This document shows, piece after piece, positions 7,017-15,802 of a DNA stretch of 20,911 nt. Each line of letters begins with the position of its first letter. Position 1 is the stretch's first letter. The stretch is taken from assembly GCA_036845725.1 (NCBI GenBank), contig DAIUDK010000102.1:1-20911 (forward strand). The letters run 5' to 3'. Source of the DNA: DSWT01 sp036845725. GTDB lineage: Bacteria > Chloroflexota > Anaerolineae > B4-G1 > SLSP01. A program made the translations under genes and the position numbers. Under the pieces are notes generated by a model. That model did no database searches. It had not been told where the DNA came from and worked only from the letters and a program-made list of their open reading frames with translations.

Positions 7017-9638
7017 TTATGGCGTCGCGACGAATATGAGATCGTCCACGAAAAGGCTGCTGATCTGCGATGAATCGGTCGATGCCGAGATGGTCAATGT
7101 GACGGTTAGCCCGGCATAGGCATTCAAGTCGAGGGTTTCCTCAGCCCAGCCATTTGTATTCTCAGGTAAACACAGCTCATAAGTCTTGATGAACGTATCG
7201 TTGATGCGAATCACACCGGAGTCAAAGGTGCAGGCGTCAACGGAATCGATCCAGTACCAGTAGTTCAGATAAGGTGTGCTGCTTGGAATTAATAGCTGTC
7301 GTTGGATGTAGGCGTTTTCGCCATTCTCTCCACCGAGCCATGAAGCCCAGGTGCCACTATGCGCTGTGACGCCACCCGCGAACGTGTTGCCGATCACCAC
7401 CCGGCCCTTTGCGGAGTGCATGCTCCAGTAGGTGAGGCCGCTCTCGAAGTCGCCATTGTGGATGGAAGTGAAAGGGATCGGTGGCGTGTAGTTTTTCAAC
7501 GTCAACGGCAGGTACACGTAACTGGTGACGATGACCGTCTTGGTTGTGCTCCACGGACTGCTCCCCACAGGCCCGGCAGCGCGGACGCGATAGTGCCACT
7601 GTCCGCCGGTTTGTTCGGTGACGGTGTAGATGGATTGTGCTCCCGCGTAAACAACGAGCGGGTTGGCAAAGTAAGGGTTGAGGCTCTCTTCCAGCGTGTA
7701 GACCGTCGCGCCGGATACATCCGGCCAATCTAGCACATAATCGCCATCGCGGTCATCACTGAGGATGGTGATGATTGGAGCTGACAGCGGGGCGGGATCG
7801 ACGCTAGTGGAGACAGGCGTGCTCCACGGTCCAATCAGGGCACCATGGCGTGCACGCACGCGATAGTACCACGTTCCTTCCGGCTGCCCGGTGATGTTGT
7901 AGGCTGTGGATGAGCCGGCGTAGCGCGTGATGGGGTTCGAGAAGGTCGCCGTGGTATCTTGCACAAGTTCGTAGCTGTATGCGCCGGGCACAGCTGACCA
8001 TTGGACGACGTAAGTATCGGCGTTGGTAGAATTGCCGATGGGTGTTATCACAGGCGCAGCGGGGAGCACGCTCGCGGATTGGACGTTGCTCCACTCGCTG
8101 GCGGTGCCGTAAGTGTTGACCGTGCGGACGCGGTAATACCACACGCCGACGCTTTGCCCTGTGACCTGCGTCTGGGTATTCGATCCGGTGTAGCGCGTCG
8201 TGGGAGCGCCGAAATTCGACGTGGTGGATTCCTGAAGCAGATAGCTGGCTGCTCCGGGGACGGTGCTCCATGTGACTGCGTACGTGTGGTCACCATCAGG
8301 ATTGTCGATGGCGGCGAGCACCGGCGGATTGGGTGGGACTATGGTAGCGAGTGCGGCGTGGGCGTTGATGCGCCCCCATCCGTAATCAGGATCTTTCCCC
8401 ACCGACCCTAGGTCAACTGCCGTCTGCTCGATAAGGTTCTGTACTTCGTTATTTGTCATTGCCGGAGCCATCGACCAGATTAACGCGACCAACCCGGAAA
8501 CGTAAGGTACGGCCTGCGAAGTACCTTGCAGGTAATCGTAGTTATTTACATAGCCATAGTATCTTGTCATATACACGTCGTAGGTGGGCATAGTGCTGTA
8601 GATGCCGTTTGGATCGTGGTATGCGCTCAGTTCTCCGCCGGGCGCGGCGATGTCGCAGTGGGTGCCGGATTGGGAGTAATGGGCGTAACCATCACCGCTG
8701 TCGGTTGCTGCAGCGGCCATGACGTTGTTATAGGCAGCAGGATATTGGGTGGGATTAGTATATTGCTGCCCGCTGATTGTGCAACCGGTGCGGCAATTGC
8801 CCATTGCGGCGATCACCAAACTGCCCGCCGTGTGTGCTGCGTTGACGGCATCTTGCATTGCTTGTGAGAAATCCGTCCCGCCCAGGCTCAAATTAAGAAT
8901 GTCTGCCCCGTTTTGATAGGCCCAGGTGATACCGTCGGTGATGTCGGAGTTATAGCCGCTGCCTTTATTGTCCAGTACACGCACTGGCATGATTCTTGCT
9001 CCCCACGACATTCCCGCCGCGCCGACGCCGTTATTCGTGACCGCAGCGGCGATGCCGGCGACGTGCGTGCCGTGCCCGTTGGCGTCCCTGGGATCGTTGT
9101 CGTCGTCCACAAAATCGTATCCGGCGACGATTTTGCTCGCCAGATCAGGGTGGCTCGTATCCACGCCGGAATCGATGATGGCGATAACGACATCACTACT
9201 GCCCACAGTGATGCCCCATGCGCTGGGTGACTGGATGAGAGGGTGCGCCCATTGGTTGCTGTAAGACGGGTCATTGGGAACCAGGTCGAAAGCGTGATAG
9301 ATGTAGTTGGGTTCTGCGTAGAGCACGCCGGGATCGGTGTTGAGCGCGGCGGCGATGGCTAACTCCTGCCCTACCGGCACGCACATCAACTGGACATCGC
9401 TGTTGTAAAGCGGGCGGATAGTGCTCATGGCATACTTGTCCATGACGGATTGTGCGGCGCTGCTTACGGCCTCGGCTTCGAATCGTACCAGCAATTCTCC
9501 CGGCGCAAATGCTGTGTCGGGCAGCGCGACATTGAGGTTGACTTCGCTGGTTGCCTGTGCTGGTGTTGGTGCGGTGGTGCAGAGTAGGCTAAAGGCTAAT
9601 ACCAGTGTTGAAATCACTCGTATAGGATGAACGTGCAT
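7017..9638 (-). CDS. Secreted subtilisin-like (S8) serine peptidase with Fn3-like repeats
   Basis: An 873-residue preproprotein. A signal peptide (1 to about 29, ending PTPAQA) is followed by a propeptide (about 47-115). The catalytic domain (about 120-432) contains Asp156 in IIDSGVD, His189 in GHGTHVAG, oxyanion Asn281 in AMGNCR and Ser374 in GTSQAVPYVSG; the last has Gln where Met is usual (GTSMA). Three fibronectin III-like modules follow (about 437-525, 527-614, 619-705), each with an aromatic YRVR/HYRVR strand. Next is the motif YLPLTLKN (709-716), then a C-terminal jelly-roll-like module (about 725-873) that may bind glycans. It likely degrades extracellular protein. The ATG at 9638 is chosen for its AGGAGA site and signal peptide; the open frame extends 17 codons further to 9689. 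TATACT boxes on the minus strand at 9696-9701 and 9712-9717 are possible -10 elements, but without a good -35. Confidence 0.92.
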   Translation of the reverse strand: MHVHPIRVISTLVLAFSLLCTTAPTPAQATSEVNLNVALPDTAFAPGELLVRFEAEAVSSAAQSVMDKYAMSTIRPLYNSDVQLMCVPVGQELAIAAALNTDPGVLYAEPNYIYHAFDLVPNDPSYSNQWAHPLIQSPSAWGITVGSSDVVIAIIDSGVDTSHPDLASKIVAGYDFVDDDNDPRDANGHGTHVAGIAAAVTNNGVGAAGMSWGARIMPVRVLDNKGSGYNSDITDGITWAYQNGADILNLSLGGTDFSQAMQDAVNAAHTAGSLVIAAMGNCRTGCTISGQQYTNPTQYPAAYNNVMAAAATDSGDGYAHYSQSGTHCDIAAPGGELSAYHDPNGIYSTMPTYDVYMTRYYGYVNNYDYLQGTSQAVPYVSGLVALIWSMAPAMTNNEVQNLIEQTAVDLGSVGKDPDYGWGRINAHAALATIVPPNPPVLAAIDNPDGDHTYAVTWSTVPGAASYLLQESTTSNFGAPTTRYTGSNTQTQVTGQSVGVWYYRVRTVNTYGTASEWSNVQSASVLPAAPVITPIGNSTNADTYVVQWSAVPGAYSYELVQDTTATFSNPITRYAGSSTAYNITGQPEGTWYYRVRARHGALIGPWSTPVSTSVDPAPLSAPIITILSDDRDGDYVLDWPDVSGATVYTLEESLNPYFANPLVVYAGAQSIYTVTEQTGGQWHYRVRAAGPVGSSPWSTTKTVIVTSYVYLPLTLKNYTPPIPFTSIHNGDFESGLTYWSMHSAKGRVVIGNTFAGGVTAHSGTWASWLGGENGENAYIQRQLLIPSSTPYLNYWYWIDSVDACTFDSGVIRINDTFIKTYELCLPENTNGWAEETLDLNAYAGLTVTLTISASTDSSQISSLFVDDLIFVATP

Positions 9639-9644
9639 TAGGGT

Positions 9645-9650
9645 TCTCCT
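9645..9650 (-). promoter_or_regulatory. Shine-Dalgarno site of the peptidase gene
   Basis: AGGAGA on the minus strand with six bases to the ATG at 9638. Together with the signal peptide it places the start there rather than at 9689. Confidence 0.7.
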
Positions 9651-9761
9651 GTAACAGTCGGTTTGTCTGATCGTCATTCGTCGCGCCATTCATTCAGTAT
9701 ACAGCACCTTGAGTATAGCGCGATTCTGCAGAAAGGCTATTAATGCCCCGCGCATTTTCAC

Positions 9762-9789
9762 TTGCTTGACACGGCCTAGGTAGTACAAT
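9762..9789 (+). promoter_or_regulatory. Candidate promoter of the glyA-gcvT fusion gene
   Basis: A -10-like TACAAT at 9784-9789 is preceded at 16 bp by TTGCTT (9762-9767). A perfect TTGACA overlaps at 9766-9771, but its 12-bp spacing is too short for a standard sigma-70 promoter. If used, the leader would be about 115 nt long. Confidence 0.4.
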
Positions 9790-9829
9790 GGGTTTATCGG
9801 ATCGAACGAGAGCGATTGTTTAGCTGCCT

Positions 9830-9848
9830 AATCTGTAGCCACCAGATT
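9830..9848 (+). other. Small hairpin in the glyA-gcvT leader
   Basis: AATCTG (9830-9835) and CAGATT (9843-9848) form a 6-bp stem with a 7-nt loop. No glycine riboswitch motifs are recognisable in the leader. Apart from the promoter candidates, I see nothing else in the 271-bp spacer 9639-9909. Confidence 0.3.
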
Positions 9849-9897
9849 TTCGACTGATGACGATTCAACCATTTGACTAACGACGACGAGACTTTTT

Positions 9898-9903
9898 AAG
9901 GAG
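9898..9903 (+). promoter_or_regulatory. Shine-Dalgarno site of glyA-gcvT
   Basis: AAGGAG with six bases to the ATG at 9910; it supports the chosen start. Confidence 0.75.
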
Positions 9904-9909
9904 TATGCT

Positions 9910-12900
9910 ATGAAAGATTTTTTGTTCCATGAGTCACTGGCTGACCTGGACCCAGAACTTACGCGTCTGATCAGCTATGAAACCGAACGCCAGGCTCGCA
10001 AGCTGGTGATGGTCCCATCTGAGTCCATTGCGCCGTTTGCCGTCCACGAAGCGTTAGGATCGGCGTTTTCACACATTTACGCTGAAGGGTATCCGGAAGA
10101 ACGCACCCGTAAATTGAAGGAGGCGGAGATTCTGGACTACGAGACGGTTTTGGGGCGTTATCGCCGCGATGCTGATCAGCGCTATTACAAAGGTGTGGAA
10201 TACGCTAACGTGTTGGAGATGCTGGCGCGTCGCCGTGTGGCCGAAGTCTTCGCTACCGCCGCTGTGCCCGCCGAACAGCTCTACGTCAACGTGCAGACGC
10301 TGTCTGGTGCGCCCGCGAATACCGCCGTACAGTACGCGCTACTCAGCCCCGGCGAGACCATCCTCGCGATGGCACTGCATGTCGGTGGACATCTGAGCCA
10401 CGGCAGCAAGGTCGCCTGGTCGGGGAAGACGTATGAGGTGGTCAATTACAGCGTCGATCCGCACAGCGAACTTTTGGATTACGATGCACTACGCGCGCAG
10501 GCGCTAGAGGTGCGTCCCAGGCTCATCATCGGTGGATATACTTCCTATCCCTGGGCACCCGACTGGCAAAAGCTCCGCGCTATTGCCGATGAAGTGGGCG
10601 CGTACCTGCTCGCCGATATTGCCCACGTTGCCGGGTTGGTGATCGGTGGGGCGTACCCCAATCCTGTGGGTATCGCCGACGCGGTCACGTTTACCACGCA
10701 CAAGACGCTCAATGGGCCGCGCGGGGCTGTCATCATTACGCACAAGGCCGCGTTGGGCCGCAAATTCGACCGCGCCGTCTTTCCCGGATTTCAGGGTGGC
10801 CCACACATGGAGGCCGTCGCCGGGTTGGCGGCGACGATGCAGATCGCGCGTACGGAGCAGTACCGTGAGTTGCAACGCCAGACCGTGCGCAACGCCGCCG
10901 CGCTGGCTGAAGCACTGCAAGCGGAAGGTATCCGCATCCCCTACGGTGGTACTGATACACACCTGTTGCTCTTCGACTGCAAAACCATCGTGGGACCAGA
11001 TGGTACGCCACTGATGGGCGATCCCGCCGTGCGTATTCTGGACATTGCTGGAATTGTTGCCAACCGCAACACCATTCCCGGCGACACGACGGCTGCCTAT
11101 CCCTCTGGGGTACGCTTAGGCACACCTTGGCTTACACAACGCGGCTTCACCGAGCCGGAGATGCAGCGCATCGCGCAGATCATCGCGCGGTTGTTGCGTG
11201 GGATGCAGCCCTACAAACTGGTGCGCCGCACCGTCGATGAATACTGCGCGCGTGTCGATTTTGACGTATTGGAGGCGACAAAGCTCGATGTCGCCGCGCT
11301 GGCCGAACAGGCCGCTACACCGGAATGTTTCCTCTCGTGCCAACGCGCACCCGATAGCGGTTATCCGCATTTTTACTATCTCAACGATGCACTGCGCGGT
11401 AACGGTGTCTACGAGCGCCTGGAGTTGGTCGGTGAACAGGCCGGCGTTTTTGTGGATTGGCTGACTCCCTCACATGTGACGGATATGGCGGATGGGGACA
11501 CACGTTCCATCACCTTGCTGGAAGCCGATGGTCGTGTCATGGCTGCGGGCGTGTTGACGCGAGTGAGCGCGCCGATTTACTGGCTGGATGTGCCCGCCGA
11601 TGTCGCCCAACGTGTGATGACGTGGCTGCGTGCGCTTGTCGATGGATATGTCGCCACGGAGCGCGAAGATTCGCGCGATGTCTATGGACGGCTGCCGTTC
11701 CTCAACGCTGTTCGTGACTTGGGCGAGGTTCCTGCTCCCTCTATCGAAGTTGTAGCCGAAAATGGGCCGTTCACCAAGCCGTATTTCATCGGTGCCTGGT
11801 CGCGCAAGGAGCCCGCCGGTGATCCATTGCCGCCCTTTGTGTGGCAGGAGCCGGCAAATGAAGCGCTGCACAAAACACGCCTGCACGCTGTCCATCGCTC
11901 GACGGGAGCACGGATGGTACCGTTTGGCGGATGGGACATGCCGGTCTGGTACACGGGTAACCTCGAGGAACACCGCACCGTGCGTGAAGCGGCGGGTCTC
12001 TTTGACGTGAGCCACATGGGATGTTGGGACGCGCGCGGCCCCGAAGCAGCTCGCTTTCTCAATATGATGTTGGTCAACGATGTCCATGAATTGGATGTGG
12101 GCCAGTCGCAGTACACGGCCTTCTTCGGCATTGATGGCATGCCGCTCGACGACTTGCTGGTGTACCGGCTTGGCGCGGAGCATTATTTCATCGTTGTTAA
12201 CGCTTCCAACAACGACAAAGACTGGGCCTGGATCACCGCGGTGCTCAACGGCACTGTTCAGATCGACCCGCAGCGCCCCTGGGTAAAGTGGACAGGCACG
12301 GGCGTCACGCTGCGTGATCTGCGGGACGAGGCCTCTGGGGCAGATATGCGCGCGGAATTGGCACTGCAAGGCCCCCGGTCACAGGACATCCTGCTTGCCT
12401 TGGGCGGCTCCGCGCAGGACATGGGCCGCATCAAGCGTTTGCCGTGGGCTGGCATCACTCACGTCACTCTGGGCGATTTCGACCTCGTTGTGAGCCGCAC
12501 GGGCTATACCGGCGAGCGCACGGCCTATGAGTTATTCGTCCATCCCGATCGGCTGGTGGAATTCTGGCAGGCGTTGTTGGCCGTCGGTGCGCCCTTCAGG
12601 CTGAAGCCATGCGGTCTGGCCGCTCGCGACAGCCTGCGCCTGGAAGCCGGTCTGCCGTTGTATGGGCACGAGATGGCCGGACCGCTCAATCTGACGATGG
12701 CCGAAGCCGGCTTTGATCTGTACGTGAAAATAGGCAAGCCGTTCTTCGTCGGCCGCGAGGCGTTTATTGCCCGCGATGCGCGGCGTGAGGGTGGGGTGAT
12801 CCGCTTTGGTGTGCCGGAGAAAGGCCCCATGCCGCAACACGGCGATCCCGTGGTCGATGATAAGGGGAAAGTTGTGGGCTTTGTGACCAGTTGTGCTATC

Positions 12901-13083
12901 GATACTGAGGGGCAGCAGGTGGGCCAGGCTTACGTACGGGATGCTTACACTGCCGAGAACACACATCTAGCCGTGTTGGTTTCGCCGCGCCGCGAGCCTA
13001 AACCGCGCACGCAACTCGCGCTAGGAGACCGCATGCAGTTGCCGGTGGAGATTGTAGTATTGAGCCGTTTCCCTAAACGGTAG
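9910..13083 (+). CDS. glyA-gcvT: Fusion of serine hydroxymethyltransferase and aminomethyltransferase
   Basis: A 1057-residue fusion. Residues 1 to about 435 are a PLP-dependent SHMT (serine + THF to glycine + methylene-THF): AEGYP (58-62), RYYKG (91-95), LADIAHVAGL (234-243), THKT with the PLP lysine Lys265, and PSGVRLGTP with Arg402. Residues 63-90 are an insertion of about 26 residues compared with E. coli GlyA. Residues about 650-1057 are GcvT (T-protein of glycine cleavage): VPFGGWDMPVWY (670-681), FDVSHMG (698-704), DGMPLDDLLVYR (742-753), SRTGYTGER (862-870) and ARDSLRLEAGLPLYGHEM (905-922), so it appears active. The middle part (about 440-640) contains a degenerate GcvT-like segment at about 508-577. 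Both enzymes handle methylene-THF, so the fusion could link serine/glycine interconversion to glycine cleavage (inference). No gcvH or gcvP lies nearby. A terminator follows 16 bp after the stop. Confidence 0.93.
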   Translation: MKDFLFHESLADLDPELTRLISYETERQARKLVMVPSESIAPFAVHEALGSAFSHIYAEGYPEERTRKLKEAEILDYETVLGRYRRDADQRYYKGVEYANVLEMLARRRVAEVFATAAVPAEQLYVNVQTLSGAPANTAVQYALLSPGETILAMALHVGGHLSHGSKVAWSGKTYEVVNYSVDPHSELLDYDALRAQALEVRPRLIIGGYTSYPWAPDWQKLRAIADEVGAYLLADIAHVAGLVIGGAYPNPVGIADAVTFTTHKTLNGPRGAVIITHKAALGRKFDRAVFPGFQGGPHMEAVAGLAATMQIARTEQYRELQRQTVRNAAALAEALQAEGIRIPYGGTDTHLLLFDCKTIVGPDGTPLMGDPAVRILDIAGIVANRNTIPGDTTAAYPSGVRLGTPWLTQRGFTEPEMQRIAQIIARLLRGMQPYKLVRRTVDEYCARVDFDVLEATKLDVAALAEQAATPECFLSCQRAPDSGYPHFYYLNDALRGNGVYERLELVGEQAGVFVDWLTPSHVTDMADGDTRSITLLEADGRVMAAGVLTRVSAPIYWLDVPADVAQRVMTWLRALVDGYVATEREDSRDVYGRLPFLNAVRDLGEVPAPSIEVVAENGPFTKPYFIGAWSRKEPAGDPLPPFVWQEPANEALHKTRLHAVHRSTGARMVPFGGWDMPVWYTGNLEEHRTVREAAGLFDVSHMGCWDARGPEAARFLNMMLVNDVHELDVGQSQYTAFFGIDGMPLDDLLVYRLGAEHYFIVVNASNNDKDWAWITAVLNGTVQIDPQRPWVKWTGTGVTLRDLRDEASGADMRAELALQGPRSQDILLALGGSAQDMGRIKRLPWAGITHVTLGDFDLVVSRTGYTGERTAYELFVHPDRLVEFWQALLAVGAPFRLKPCGLAARDSLRLEAGLPLYGHEMAGPLNLTMAEAGFDLYVKIGKPFFVGREAFIARDARREGGVIRFGVPEKGPMPQHGDPVVDDKGKVVGFVTSCAIDTEGQQVGQAYVRDAYTAENTHLAVLVSPRREPKPRTQLALGDRMQLPVEIVVLSRFPKR

Positions 13084-13099
13084 GGGCTTGTATAACATA

Positions 13100-13130
13100 C
13101 GCCGCGCAGGTTCTCCCTGCGCGGCGTTTT
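13100..13130 (+). terminator. Rho-independent terminator after glyA-gcvT
   Basis: CGCCGCGCAGG (13100-13110) and CCTGCGCGGCG (13116-13126) form a perfect 11-bp GC-rich stem with a 5-nt loop, followed by TTTT. It ends just before the convergent kinase stop at 13132. The minus-strand side lacks a T-run, so it should act mainly on the plus strand. Confidence 0.9.
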
Positions 13131-13131
13131 C

Positions 13132-15780
13132 TTATTCCCATTCTTGCTCCGCGTCGGGATCGTCCCACGTGGGCAGCGTGAAGTAGAAGGAGACTCCACC
13201 TTCGGGCTGGTTGCGTATCCATATTTTGCCACCGTGCGCTTCCACGACCAGACGACAAAACGCCAGACCTAGGCCATAGCCACGTCCCTGATATTGACCA
13301 GCAACATACTTGTTGAAGAGTAATTTCTGCGTTTCCGTGGGAATGTGCGGGCCGTTGTTGTAGACCTCAATCTGCACCCAATCGCCTTCCTGGAAGGCGG
13401 CTACGCGGATGTGTCCTTCCTGCCTGGGGATAAATTTGCGCGCGTTGCTGAACAGGTTTTCGAAGACGCGCGTCACGGCGGCGGAATCGACCCACAAAAA
13501 CGGCAATGTATAGGGAACATCTACGTCTACTTTGATGTTGTCACTGGAAGCAAAGGTGTTAGTAGCAATCTCGGTGACGTGATCGGCAAGAATGAGTGCT
13601 TGCTGTTGGAGTTCGAAGTGCCCGGATTCCAGGCGGTTGATCTCTAGAATCGTTTCTACCAGCCCGGTGAGTCGTTCGGTGCTGGTGACGGCGATGTTGA
13701 TCAGTCCGTTGGTGACGTCCTGCATTTCAGGGTCCTGCAGCAGATGCAGCGCGTGTTGAGCCGCGGAGAGCGGATTGCGCATATCGTGGACCAGCATGTT
13801 GAGCAAGTCTTCGCGCATCCGTTCCATAGCTTTGACTTCGGTCACATCGCGGAAAAGGAAGAGCGCGCCTAGCGATTGGTTTTGTTCGGAGTAAACGTCC
13901 CAACGTTGCACCTGCAAGGTCAAACCACTGGAAGTCTCGAAGATCGGCACATTGCGATTCTCCGTGGCAGTCGTGGCTTCTTCCTCGACATCTTCAACGT
14001 ACTTGGCGACTTCCCGCACTTGCACGGCGGCCTCGGTGAGCCATTCCGCAAGTTCAGGAGTGTTTGGGGCTGCGGCAGCGATCATTTCCGACAGCGCGCA
14101 CGACTCCCAACGCGCGGAATCCCCACACAAGGCCAACATCCGCAGGGTCGGGCCGTTGACGTAGCGGATGATGGGCTGTTCAGTGTCAAAACCGACCAGG
14201 ATAATGCCATCGCGTGAAGACTCGAGGATAGCGCGCATGAGGCTTTCGCTTTTCTGGGTGGCTTCGTAGAGATTGATACGCACTAAAGCCGCCATCCCTT
14301 GCTGAACAATGGCCCACGCCATAACGGTTTCGTTCTCATCCAGGGTGTGTTCTTCCGACATCAACACGGCCGCGACCCCGGAGCAATTATCGTCGGGAGC
14401 AAAGAGAGGCAGGTAGAGCACTTGTTTAGCGCCTACCGCTATGACATGTTCCCGTAGGGATGGAAATTCTGCACACTGCGCCTCGGTTAACACGAGCATG
14501 TGTTCTTGTTGGCGGGTTGCCAAAAAGTTGGCTTCGCCCTCCTGCACTGGGCCTTCTCCCCAGTGTGTTTTGAATGCGCCGTTGTTCGCAGAGTAGAATT
14601 GCGAGCGCACCCACTGGCCGTTTTCAACCTGGTAGAAAACTGTGCCGAGTGCCCCGGCAATGTTATCGTGCAATGTGCGTAGAAGCAAGAAGATAGTGCC
14701 GTGGCTGCCCGTTTGCGATAGAAACGCGGTGCTGATTTCATAAAGGCGGCGCGTGATTTGCAGTTGATCTCGCATTTGATCGGCGAGCTGGCCGCGTTGC
14801 AGTGTGAGAGCCAGTTGATCGGCTATGGTCACAAGCAGTTGGGTGACCTCAAGGGACAAGGTTTGTTTGTTGAGTGTGCTGAGTTGCATCACGCCGACGG
14901 CTTTGCCTTCGACGATGAGCGGCAGATTGACATGGCTCTGGGCTTCTTGAGTGTCAGGACTGTCTATGGACGCATCTGTTGCGGGCGTGTCGTGTTCTAC
15001 CACCAACCATTTTTGGATCAGAGCGCGTCCCGGGCCTCCTTCTCCAGGTAAAAATGTAGCTTCAGGGTCGAGCTCGTCCGGGGAGCCGCCTAAGCATACA
15101 CTAAGTTTGAGGACCTGATCTCTTCTGTCCAGTAGGTAGATCTTACCCTGAAACATATCGGCAATCTGCATAGCCTGGCTCAGGCCGGTTGTGAGAATGT
15201 CGTCCAGGTTGGTGGCCGTGTTGATGGTGGAGATGAGAGTGTAGAGACTCTCCAGATAAGTCTGGCGTTGGCGCTGCTGGCGGGCGATGATCGAATCGGT
15301 GGGGCGTTTGGTGCGGGGAATATCGCGCTCGCATTGCTGTGACGCACTATAGATGAGTGGCGTGACGAGCGCGCCTCCCAGCTCTAGCAAAGCCTCGGGA
15401 AATGTCCCAACAACGTCGGTGAAGGCGATTAGCGCCCTGGGGCTTTCTGAGAGAGGAGGGATAGGCAGCAGCCACATCGGTGTGATGAGTTCGTGGATAT
15501 TGAGAACATGACATCCGCGTTGTGTGATTCCCCTTTGCCAACGCGAGGCGTATTTTTGCAGTGCCACGCAAAGGACCTGAATCTCAGCTTGTTGGCACTG
15601 AGTGCAGTAGATGGGCGCGCGGTTCTCGTCGAGCAAAAGGAGAGCAACGTTTTGCGTGCGAGCGGTTTTGGCAAAAAGCGTGAGAGCTTGTTGCAGGGAA
15701 GCTTGCCAGGGCATATCGCCACTCGTACGGAAAATATCACTCAGCTCAACAATAAAGGATTGCGAGTTTTCTGTAGCCAC
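13132..15780 (-). CDS. Soluble multi-GAF/PAS sensor histidine kinase
   Basis: An 882-residue kinase without signal peptide or membrane segments, so cytoplasmic. A divergent N-terminal domain, possibly GAF-like (about 15-145, with Cys59-x2-Cys62), is followed by GAF-like domains at about 175-330 and 340-505 and a PAS domain at about 510-650. The HisKA dimerisation domain has MLVHDMRNPLS (662-672) with phospho-acceptor His665. The HATPase domain has the N-box VFENLFSNARKF (772-783) and a G2-like GYGLGLAF (834-841). The G1 box reads NNGPHIP (808-814), with Asn809 where the usual motif DNGPGIP has Asp. The start is GTG at 15780 with GGAGA seven bases upstream. It is convergent with glyA-gcvT and divergent from fmt, with no response regulator alongside (orphan kinase). 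The signal is unknown. Confidence 0.92.
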   Translation of the reverse strand: MATENSQSFIVELSDIFRTSGDMPWQASLQQALTLFAKTARTQNVALLLLDENRAPIYCTQCQQAEIQVLCVALQKYASRWQRGITQRGCHVLNIHELITPMWLLPIPPLSESPRALIAFTDVVGTFPEALLELGGALVTPLIYSASQQCERDIPRTKRPTDSIIARQQRQRQTYLESLYTLISTINTATNLDDILTTGLSQAMQIADMFQGKIYLLDRRDQVLKLSVCLGGSPDELDPEATFLPGEGGPGRALIQKWLVVEHDTPATDASIDSPDTQEAQSHVNLPLIVEGKAVGVMQLSTLNKQTLSLEVTQLLVTIADQLALTLQRGQLADQMRDQLQITRRLYEISTAFLSQTGSHGTIFLLLRTLHDNIAGALGTVFYQVENGQWVRSQFYSANNGAFKTHWGEGPVQEGEANFLATRQQEHMLVLTEAQCAEFPSLREHVIAVGAKQVLYLPLFAPDDNCSGVAAVLMSEEHTLDENETVMAWAIVQQGMAALVRINLYEATQKSESLMRAILESSRDGIILVGFDTEQPIIRYVNGPTLRMLALCGDSARWESCALSEMIAAAAPNTPELAEWLTEAAVQVREVAKYVEDVEEEATTATENRNVPIFETSSGLTLQVQRWDVYSEQNQSLGALFLFRDVTEVKAMERMREDLLNMLVHDMRNPLSAAQHALHLLQDPEMQDVTNGLINIAVTSTERLTGLVETILEINRLESGHFELQQQALILADHVTEIATNTFASSDNIKVDVDVPYTLPFLWVDSAAVTRVFENLFSNARKFIPRQEGHIRVAAFQEGDWVQIEVYNNGPHIPTETQKLLFNKYVAGQYQGRGYGLGLAFCRLVVEAHGGKIWIRNQPEGGVSFYFTLPTWDDPDAEQEWE

Positions 15781-15802
15781 GCCTGTTTCTCCATAAAAAT
15801 AA

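Noticed and set aside
9766..9789. TTGACA plus TACAAT as a consensus promoter
   Set aside because: The 12-bp spacing is too short; the overlapping TTGCTT with 16 bp is listed instead as a weak candidate.
9790..9909. Glycine riboswitch in the glyA-gcvT leader
   Set aside because: The conserved aptamer core and paired aptamers are not recognisable; only a short hairpin is seen.
11470..12369. 299-codon open frame antisense to glyA-gcvT
   Set aside because: No recognisable motifs; long antisense frames are expected in GC-rich coding DNA, and the opposite strand clearly encodes the fusion.
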